Source: CBDVAK01 sp965371945
GTDB taxonomy: Bacteria > Pseudomonadota > Gammaproteobacteria > Competibacterales > JAHEDQ01
Assembly (NCBI GenBank): GCA_965371945.1
Contig: CBDVAK010000030.1
Span: 1 to 19,238, forward strand
Reading direction: 5' to 3'
Length of the DNA: 19,238 nucleotides
Positions 14,230-19,238 of this stretch are shown piece by piece. Within the stretch, counting starts at the first letter, position 1; each line of letters starts with the position of its first letter. Below the pieces are notes generated by a model. It did not search any database. It saw nothing but the letters and a program-made list of their open reading frames with translations, and was not told the origin of the DNA. Position numbers and translations under genes: made by a program.

Positions 14230-15222
14230 TCAGCCAGCCACAAAATCCTCGATGTAGTCGAGAATCACCCGGTCGAGACTCTCGTCCTGCGGGCAGCCGA
14301 TCGCGAGCGCACGCCCGGAGTTCATGTGTGTTGCCCAGCCGCTGACGATGGCTTCGATGACCGGGTCGCGGGTGACGCTGATCGGCCCCAGTATCCGCCC
14401 GGTGGTTTGCGCGACTCTCTCGACCGCGCTCACCATGTCGCCCACCGTATAGGCGCAGCTGGGCAGGTTGATCGCGCGGTCGCCCCCCAGGGTGTCGCCC
14501 TCGGTTTCGTGCAGGGCGATGAATCCTTTGATGCAGTTGCGATAGCCCAGCAGAGGCATGGTGGTATCGAGGGTGACGGGAAGCACGCAGGCTTCACCAT
14601 TCAGAGGCTCGCGAAACACGCCGCTGCAGAAGCTGGATGCTGCGGCATTGGGTTTGCCGGGGCGGACGATGATGGTCGGCAGTCGCGCGCTGCGCCCGTC
14701 GATGAATCCTTTGCGAGTGTAGTCGTTCACCATCAACTCGCCGATGACCTTGGTCATGCCATAGGTGGTCTGCGGTGTTGGCTTGGTGGTGTCGGTCACC
14801 ACTTCCGGCATGGCCTCTCCACCGAATACCGCCACGGAGCTGGCGAATACCACTCTGGGTGTGGCGGCGCGGGCACGACACGCTTCCAGCACCAGTCGGC
14901 CGCCGTCCAGGTTGATGCGCATGGCAAGGTCGAAATCGGCCTCTCCCTGGCCACTGACGATGGAGGCCAGATGAAAGACCGAAATATCGTCCCGGTCGAT
15001 CAGGGCGGACACTGTGTCAGGGTAGGCAATGTCCCCGCTGACGATGGTGACACGATCATCCAGCCCCGTGGGGCGCACCGGCGGAGCGGAGACGTCGAAC
15101 AGCACGATGGCGTCGATTTCCCGCAGGCTGCCATCCGGCGCTGTCAGTTCGCCGCGCGCGATGAGTTCCCTGGCGAGCGTCTGGCCCAGGAAACCGGTGC
15201 CTCCGGTAATGACAACTTTCAT
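14230..15222 (-). CDS. denD: NAD-dependent SDR dehydrogenase, D-erythronate dehydrogenase (DenD)-like
   Basis: This 330-residue extended-SDR protein has the Rossmann motif GGTGFLG (7-13), an active-site SSVAVFGGE stretch (Ser128/129) and Tyr154-x3-Lys158. The segments SVFHLASIVSGQGEADFDL and NDYTRKGFIDGRSARLPT, together with RPGKPNAAASSF, are typical of the DenD family, which oxidises D-erythronate at C2 with NAD. The usual partners OtnK, OtnC and OtnI are not in this window, so the substrate may differ. A GAGGAG ribosome site precedes the ATG. The gene converges on the Rieske-thiamine gene with only 3 bp between the two stop codons and no visible terminator, so the transcripts must overlap. 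Family identity is more certain than the symbol. Confidence 0.85.
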   Translation of the reverse strand: MKVVITGGTGFLGQTLARELIARGELTAPDGSLREIDAIVLFDVSAPPVRPTGLDDRVTIVSGDIAYPDTVSALIDRDDISVFHLASIVSGQGEADFDLAMRINLDGGRLVLEACRARAATPRVVFASSVAVFGGEAMPEVVTDTTKPTPQTTYGMTKVIGELMVNDYTRKGFIDGRSARLPTIIVRPGKPNAAASSFCSGVFREPLNGEACVLPVTLDTTMPLLGYRNCIKGFIALHETEGDTLGGDRAINLPSCAYTVGDMVSAVERVAQTTGRILGPISVTRDPVIEAIVSGWATHMNSGRALAIGCPQDESLDRVILDYIEDFVAG

Positions 15223-15317
15223 GCCTGATTACTCCTCGAGGCAGCGCTTTGGCCGGACCCGGTGGCGGCTTGAGCGGGTGGAGGGATGGATGAAACAAGT
15301 AGTCAAGACGAACAGGA

Positions 15318-15713
15318 TCAAGGTTCGACGATCTTCAGGGGGAAGTATTCTGCGATGGATGTAAAATCCTTGTCGTTGTGCAGCAGTGAGCAGTGATGTT
15401 CGAGTGCCGTGGCAGCGATGATGCAGTCATTGGTTTTGCGGATGGTGATGCCCTGCTTTCGCAGTTTGCGATAAATGTCAGCTGCACGAACGAACACAGC
15501 TTCCGGCATTGGCAACATAATCAGTGGACTAAGATAGCGTCGAACTCGCCGGTGCGTGGTGTCACCACCAATACCCTGGAGGATTTCCGTCAGTATGATG
15601 CCGCACAGGGCAAGGTCTTCGTTATTGAGGATAAGGTGTTCCAGCCTGGAAACATGCGCCAGATCATGGCCCGTGAACAAATCGATCCAGACGCTGGTGT
15701 CGACTAGAATCAC
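15318..15713 (-). CDS. vapC: VapC toxin, PIN-domain ribonuclease
   Basis: This 131-residue PIN protein has the full acidic set: Asp5 in LVDTSVWID, Glu43 in ILTEILQG, Asp96 in KTNDCIIAA and Asp114/Asp116 in HNDKDF. VapC toxins cut tRNA or rRNA using Mg2+ at this site, and all the needed residues are intact. The ATG overlaps the vapB stop by 4 bp (15710-15713), so the pair is translationally coupled. The operon points toward denD, whose start lies 96 bp downstream, but the two are probably separate units because denD has its own ribosome site and a clear gap precedes it. Confidence 0.93.
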   Translation of the reverse strand: MILVDTSVWIDLFTGHDLAHVSRLEHLILNNEDLALCGIILTEILQGIGGDTTHRRVRRYLSPLIMLPMPEAVFVRAADIYRKLRKQGITIRKTNDCIIAATALEHHCSLLHNDKDFTSIAEYFPLKIVEP

Positions 15714-15925
15714 TGACCCCGCCCGGTACGCATCTCTTCAAGATCACCCTCCCAGGCCACCTTGCCTTTGAGTAACAGGAGTTTCTGTTGCTGCTTGTGG
15801 CGCAGGAGTTCACGCAGGGCGAAATCAACCAGTTCACGGCGAGTCTTCAGCCCAGTGGCCTTGAGACCGGCCTGGACCAGTTTGCTGTCCATCACGATGT
15901 TGGTACGCACAGTATCTGATTCCAT
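15710..15925 (-). CDS. vapB: VapB antitoxin
   Basis: The N-terminal VRTNIVMDSKLVQAGLKATG, followed by LKTRRELVDFALREL, is the ribbon-helix-helix VapB pattern. A basic and then acidic tail (KVAWEGDLEEMR) would bind VapC. The ATG at 15925 (71 residues) has GGAG 8 bases upstream. The longer frame from 15955 would start inside the operator-like palindrome at 15949-15975 and is less likely. The stop overlaps the vapC start. Confidence 0.9.
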   Translation of the reverse strand: MESDTVRTNIVMDSKLVQAGLKATGLKTRRELVDFALRELLRHKQQQKLLLLKGKVAWEGDLEEMRTGRGQ

Positions 15926-15948
15926 GGCATCAGCTCCAGCAACAAATA

Positions 15949-15975
15949 TACACATACATTACATATTAATGTGTA
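15949..15975. promoter_or_regulatory. Candidate vapBC operator, inverted repeat
   Basis: TACACAT (15949-15955) and ATGTGTA (15969-15975) form a perfect 7-bp inverted repeat in an AT-rich stretch just upstream of vapB. Inner ACATTA and TAATGT arms overlap it and extend the symmetry. Its position fits autorepression by VapBC. I could not fix -35 and -10 boxes. Confidence 0.6.
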
Positions 15976-16080
15976 CCATAGACCGGATAAGGATTGCCGA
16001 CAAGGCGAGGAGGGTCGGACCTACACAAGCAGTTGAATTTCAGCCAATCTCGGTTGATTTACGGTTCTTCTGAGCGCTTA

Positions 16081-16112
16081 GACGGCCCATTTTGACCCAA
16101 AAATGGACTGTC
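16081..16112. repeat. Imperfect inverted repeat (hairpin) of unknown role
   Basis: The 13-base arms GACGGCCCATTTT (16081-16093) and AAAATGGACTGTC (16100-16112) are complementary at 11 positions and separated by a 6-base loop. No T-run follows on either strand, so a classic rho-independent terminator is unlikely. It could be a remnant of a dispersed repeat or an RNA-level hairpin in the leader of the downstream gene. Confidence 0.55.
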
Positions 16113-16248
16113 TGCGGGCAAAGTGCGAAATTGCGGTGGAAGCAATGCTCAAGCGCTCATTTTCAGGTCCCAATAGTAGCTTTTAATAGCGAAATCGGTG
16201 CCGGAATGGCCGCAATCTCCAATGATTTCAGTCGGTAGTGCTGGTTCG

Positions 16249-16275
16249 ACCCGGTTATCCTTCACCCGGTTATCC
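16249..16275 (+). repeat. Short tandem repeat, ACCCGGTTATCC twice
   Basis: ACCCGGTTATCC occurs at 16249-16260 and 16264-16275, a 15-bp period, 26 bp before the proposed start of the AsmA-like gene. It may be an operator or simply a short duplication. Confidence 0.6.
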
Positions 16276-16301
16276 CGGCTATCATCGTGTCCAATATCAT
16301 C

Positions 16302-19043
16302 ATGAAAACTCTGCTAAAACGTACGGTCATCATCGGTGTGGCTTTCGAGATCGTCTATCTGCTGGTGGTCAATGCGGCCCTGAACATCCCCCTCACGCAG
16401 GATCTGATCAACTGGATCAGACCAGACAAGTTTGCCGTTAGCTGGGACCGCGCCTGGACCTGGTATCCGTTTCGGGTCCACGCGGAGGGGGTTTCCGCCA
16501 ACGGTCAGACTCCACGGCAGCAGTGGCAGTTCGATTCATCCGCTGCCAGCGCATCGATAAACTTGCTGCCGCTGGTGCTGCGCAAGGTCCGTGTGAGCGG
16601 GGTCGAAGCGGTGGACGTCGAGTTTCGTCTGCGACCCAGACCACGGCAGGACAAGGACTTCGCCAGGATTCGCGAGTACTTTCCGCCGATCGAGGGTCGG
16701 CCGCTGGAAACCCGCCCGCCGACACCGGCCGAGATCAGGAAGGACCGCAAACTCTGGGATGTGCGGGTCGAGGATATATACGCCAGCGGCAGCCACAAAA
16801 TCTGGTTGTATCAGGTACAGGCTACCCTGAACGGTGAGGCGTGGGCGGCGGTGTCCGCGCAGGCGCCCGGTGGACCGGTGTCGGTAAGCAACGGCAGGGT
16901 GGAAGCAGAGCTGGACTCATTGATACTGAATGGTGATCGCGAGGTTTCGCGCGAGGGGCGTATCGACGGGAAGTTCGGGATGCGGCCCTTCGTGCCCAGC
17001 GAGAACAAGGGTATCAGGTCGCTGGCTTTCCTCGATATCGACGCCACGCTCAGCGCTGAGACCGAGAGCCTGGCATTCCTGAACGTGTACCTGGGGGCCC
17101 TGCGGGGCATGCTAGTGGATGGCGCTGGTAAGCTTGATGGCCGCATTGTTACCGATCAGGGCAAGCTGAGGCCCGGCACGGATCTGAAGGTATCCGCACA
17201 TGAACTGACACTGGATTTTCTGAACTACCGGGTGGCAGGTGAAGGGGACATCGAAATCGATGTTCCGGAGAACAATCCCGTGACCCGTGTCGCCATCCAA
17301 TTTGGCAGCCTGAATGCGATCGACAGCAACGATCGCACGGTGTTTTTCACCGGTGAAGGTCTTGCGGTCAACGCCACCGGATCGACCGGGATCGTCCCGC
17401 GAGACGGTCAATGGAACGGGACGGGTACTCTTGCGGTCTCGGTTCCTTCGGTCAAGGTGCCGGACCTGCGCGCATATCAGCGATTCCTGCCGGACCGTTG
17501 GGCGTTCAGTATTCATGGTGGTGAGGGTGAACTGCAAGGCAGCGCGGAGTTGTCCGCCTCGACACTCAACGCCCGTCTCTCGTTGACCTCCGAGAATGTG
17601 GAGGTCGGATTCAAGGACTTGCGTTTCGACACCAATCTTGATTTGGGGCTGCAGGTCGACAGCCCATCCCTTGGGGCGGGGGAGTTCGATGTCTCGGGGA
17701 CTTACATCAAACTGCATGACGCGAAACTGTCGAACAAGAGCGCTGATGCGGACCCCTGGTATGCCGAGGTCAATATCGAAAGCGGAGCGGTCAACCTTAA
17801 TCTGGATGAGGCTGATGAAGGGGTTTCGGGTGTCAGACATCTATCGCAATCGCTGAGGGAAACGGAATTCAGGTCGTTGCTTGCATCAGCAGACGAAACA
17901 CTGAAGCTCAGCGGCAGCATTTCCGATCTCGGCTGGTTGAATCTGCTGATGAAGAATCCCTACGCGCTGGCGATCAGCGGCAGCGGAGCGCTCACGGCTG
18001 ATATCGTCGTATCCTCGGGCTGGCTGGACAAAGGCACCCATCTCGTCGTCAGCCCGCAGGAGCTGACCGTCGAGGTGCTGGACTATGAGGTCAGAGGTGA
18101 TGGCAGTGCCGGGTTCAGGGTGACCCGGGGCGGTGAATTTCCCGATCTGACTTTGGATGTGGCCGTCACCGGTGCACGGTTCGCCCGCAAAGGTGACCCG
18201 CAGGCTTTCGTCGAGGCGGTCGACCTCACAGTGCAGGCCGTCGGCAGGGGCATGAGCCTGGAAGGCAGGGATGGAGATGTGGAGCTGCATCTGCGAATCC
18301 CTGCCGCGAAGATTCGCGACATGTCGGTCTACAACCAGTATCTGCCCGAAAACTCTCCATTGCAGTTCCTCAGTGGTGAAGCCAGCCTGGTGGCGGATAT
18401 CCTGCTCGAACCAGACGATGCGGATGGCACGATACGTCTGGTCACGGATGGCTTGCTCAGCCGCATCGACGATCAGGAGGTCGCGGGAGAGTTGACTGCG
18501 GAGATCAAGCTGGTCGGTGGCATACCAGAGAACATGGACTTCGATATCTCCGGGTCGACTTTGTTGCTGGACCGCGTCAGGGTGGTTGGCAAGGAGGCGG
18601 AATTTGATGACGAGGACTGGGCGGCCCGCTTCAAGTTCACCAAAGCGAGGGCGGTTTGGAGGAAACCCATCCGTCTGGATCTTGAAACGGAACTGGAGAT
18701 GACCGACTCCCGACCGGTTGTGTCGATCATCGCCAACCAGCGGGGGCGGAATGGTTGGTTGGAGAAGGCTCTTACCACCGAGGATGTCAGCGGTGAGGTC
18801 AGGCTGCAAATGGCCGACGACCGGATCGTCATACCCTATGCCTTCGCCGACAGCGATAACATCGACGTTGGCGCCAAGGGTGTGATCAGCAAGGAGACGC
18901 ACGACGGAGTGTTCTATGTCCGCTACCGAAAACTCCACGGTCTTCTGAAAATCAAGGATGGCGACCGCAACCTCGATGTGCTGAAGGCCAGGAAAAAATT
19001 CGATGAGTACGAGGCAACAGGGCGGGTAGAAACCTCTCAATAA
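16302..19043 (+). CDS. Large AsmA-like envelope protein with N-terminal membrane anchor
   Basis: The product is 913 residues from the ATG at 16302; a GTG at 16287 would add five, and residue numbers below use the GTG. One hydrophobic segment (about 13-35, TVIIGVAFEIVYLLVVNAAL) is followed by a long, beta-rich, cysteine-free region, the build of AsmA/TamB-like periplasmic proteins thought to handle lipid transport or outer-membrane homeostasis. Two related units can be seen, at about 278-425 and 565-705. Each has 'G-L-x-x-x-I-V...G-L..GT.L.VS..ELT...L.Y.V.G.G' and later 'P..K(V/I).D...Y..(F/Y)LP'. Assignment is by architecture, not by a diagnostic motif, so confidence in the exact family is modest. 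No strong ribosome site precedes the ATG. It appears monocistronic and is followed by the repeat element at the window edge. Confidence 0.8.
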   Translation: MKTLLKRTVIIGVAFEIVYLLVVNAALNIPLTQDLINWIRPDKFAVSWDRAWTWYPFRVHAEGVSANGQTPRQQWQFDSSAASASINLLPLVLRKVRVSGVEAVDVEFRLRPRPRQDKDFARIREYFPPIEGRPLETRPPTPAEIRKDRKLWDVRVEDIYASGSHKIWLYQVQATLNGEAWAAVSAQAPGGPVSVSNGRVEAELDSLILNGDREVSREGRIDGKFGMRPFVPSENKGIRSLAFLDIDATLSAETESLAFLNVYLGALRGMLVDGAGKLDGRIVTDQGKLRPGTDLKVSAHELTLDFLNYRVAGEGDIEIDVPENNPVTRVAIQFGSLNAIDSNDRTVFFTGEGLAVNATGSTGIVPRDGQWNGTGTLAVSVPSVKVPDLRAYQRFLPDRWAFSIHGGEGELQGSAELSASTLNARLSLTSENVEVGFKDLRFDTNLDLGLQVDSPSLGAGEFDVSGTYIKLHDAKLSNKSADADPWYAEVNIESGAVNLNLDEADEGVSGVRHLSQSLRETEFRSLLASADETLKLSGSISDLGWLNLLMKNPYALAISGSGALTADIVVSSGWLDKGTHLVVSPQELTVEVLDYEVRGDGSAGFRVTRGGEFPDLTLDVAVTGARFARKGDPQAFVEAVDLTVQAVGRGMSLEGRDGDVELHLRIPAAKIRDMSVYNQYLPENSPLQFLSGEASLVADILLEPDDADGTIRLVTDGLLSRIDDQEVAGELTAEIKLVGGIPENMDFDISGSTLLLDRVRVVGKEAEFDDEDWAARFKFTKARAVWRKPIRLDLETELEMTDSRPVVSIIANQRGRNGWLEKALTTEDVSGEVRLQMADDRIVIPYAFADSDNIDVGAKGVISKETHDGVFYVRYRKLHGLLKIKDGDRNLDVLKARKKFDEYEATGRVETSQ

Positions 19044-19238
19044 CCCGGTTTATTGAAAAGTTTGTAACTGCTCAATAATCCGGGGCGTTGGCGGTCGTGA
19101 GGTGGGTGTGGGTGGCGCCTTGCGGGACCGTCAGCGGCAGGGATGCCGCTGTCGAGCCTACAGGGATGTATTTACGGCGTGTCCTGGAAGGCGCTGCCCG
19201 CACCCGCATTGCCCCGGGTTATTGAGAAACTACAAAAG
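19035..19238. repeat. Inverted-repeat-bounded miniature element (REP/MITE-like), cut by the window edge
   Basis: TCTCAATAACCCGG (19035-19048) recurs exactly as its reverse complement at 19214-19227. A second related pair, CCCGGTTTATTGA (19044-19056) and TCAATAATCCGGG (19072-19084), forms a 13-base stem with one mismatch. The stretch from about 19061 to 19098 is also similar over roughly 35 bases to the reverse complement of the last 39 bases of the window. Between these ends lies a GC-rich core with a perfect hairpin, GCGGCA-ggga-TGCCGC (19134-19149). The core resembles dispersed intergenic repeats that I recall from gammaproteobacterial genomes. The first copy covers the last codons of the AsmA-like gene. 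The pattern suggests a non-coding mobile or REP-type element. Confidence 0.5.

Larger units (their letters stand above)
15976..16301. other. Intergenic region between vapBC and the AsmA-like gene
   Basis: No protein gene is supported in these 326 bp. The region holds a long imperfect hairpin at 16081-16112 and a short tandem repeat at 16249-16275, both listed separately, with moderately AT-rich sequence between them. The promoter for the downstream gene should lie here, but no convincing box pair was found. No tRNA-like cloverleaf was seen. Confidence 0.5.

Noticed and set aside
14326..15228. 300-codon plus-strand open frame opposite denD
   Set aside because: It mirrors a clear DenD-family gene, its protein has no recognisable fold pattern, and it has no ribosome site.
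16021..16286. Possible tRNA, small RNA gene or insertion-sequence remnant in the vapBC-AsmA gap
   Set aside because: No cloverleaf, no transposase fragment and no flanking target duplication could be seen; only the listed repeats are supported.
17886..19040. 384-codon minus-strand open frame opposite the AsmA-like gene
   Set aside because: The plus strand has a membrane anchor and an internal duplication that only make sense in that frame; the minus-strand protein looks like random GC-rich translation.
1..19238. CRISPR array or rRNA genes
   Set aside because: No regularly spaced identical repeats with unique spacers and no rRNA-like conserved blocks were found on either strand.

Overview
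The window looks like chromosomal DNA of a GC-rich gammaproteobacterium. The evidence is a tldD-pmbA pair, the start of a ubiU gene, an AsmA-like envelope protein, and an integron tail with a Vibrio-type ccdAB cassette. The species cannot be named from the sequence. Positions 1 to about 1790 are clearly more AT-rich than the rest, and the change coincides with the end of the integron cassette array.

Layout. (1) 1-1786: right end of an integron cassette array. It holds a SnoaL-like gene cut by the window edge, an EthD-family gene, a well-folded attC site (997-1084), a reverse-oriented ccdAB toxin-antitoxin cassette with its own promoter and operator, and a weaker attC-like site (1702-1786). 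(2) 1879-1947: the first 23 codons of ubiU, cut off abruptly where it meets (3), a minus-strand set of hipB, hipA and a lipoprotein alpha/beta hydrolase (1925-4915). (4) 5124-7970: tldD-pmbA, the two subunits of the TldD/TldE metalloprotease. (5) 8075-9067: an exported beta-propeller of the streptogramin-lyase-like type. (6) 9300-10255: an ECF sigma factor overlapping a soluble zinc-binding anti-sigma factor. (7) 10622-14226, divergent from the sigma gene: two overlapping genes, each starting with a Rieske [2Fe-2S] domain. One continues as a glutamate-synthase-type FMN/[3Fe-4S] domain, the other as a thiamine-diphosphate enzyme of the acetolactate synthase/pyruvate oxidase superfamily. (8) 14230-15222: a convergent DenD-type dehydrogenase ending 3 bp from the thiamine enzyme. 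(9) 15318-15925: vapBC. (10) 16302-19043: a 913-residue AsmA-like protein with an internal duplication. (11) 19035-19238: inverted repeats that look like a dispersed miniature element.

How the parts may work together. The most unusual part is the Rieske pair. The gene overlap and the shared N-terminal domain type suggest the two proteins serve one redox process: a thiamine-bound carbanion oxidised through a Rieske cluster on one side, and an FMN/[3Fe-4S]/Rieske chain on the other. This is inference; no substrate can be read from the sequence. The nearby ECF/anti-sigma pair and the DenD-like dehydrogenase are candidate regulator and pathway partner. The rest of the window has many stability modules: ccdAB, hipBA and vapBC lie within 16 kb. 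TldD/TldE, known in E. coli to take part in CcdA degradation, lies between them.
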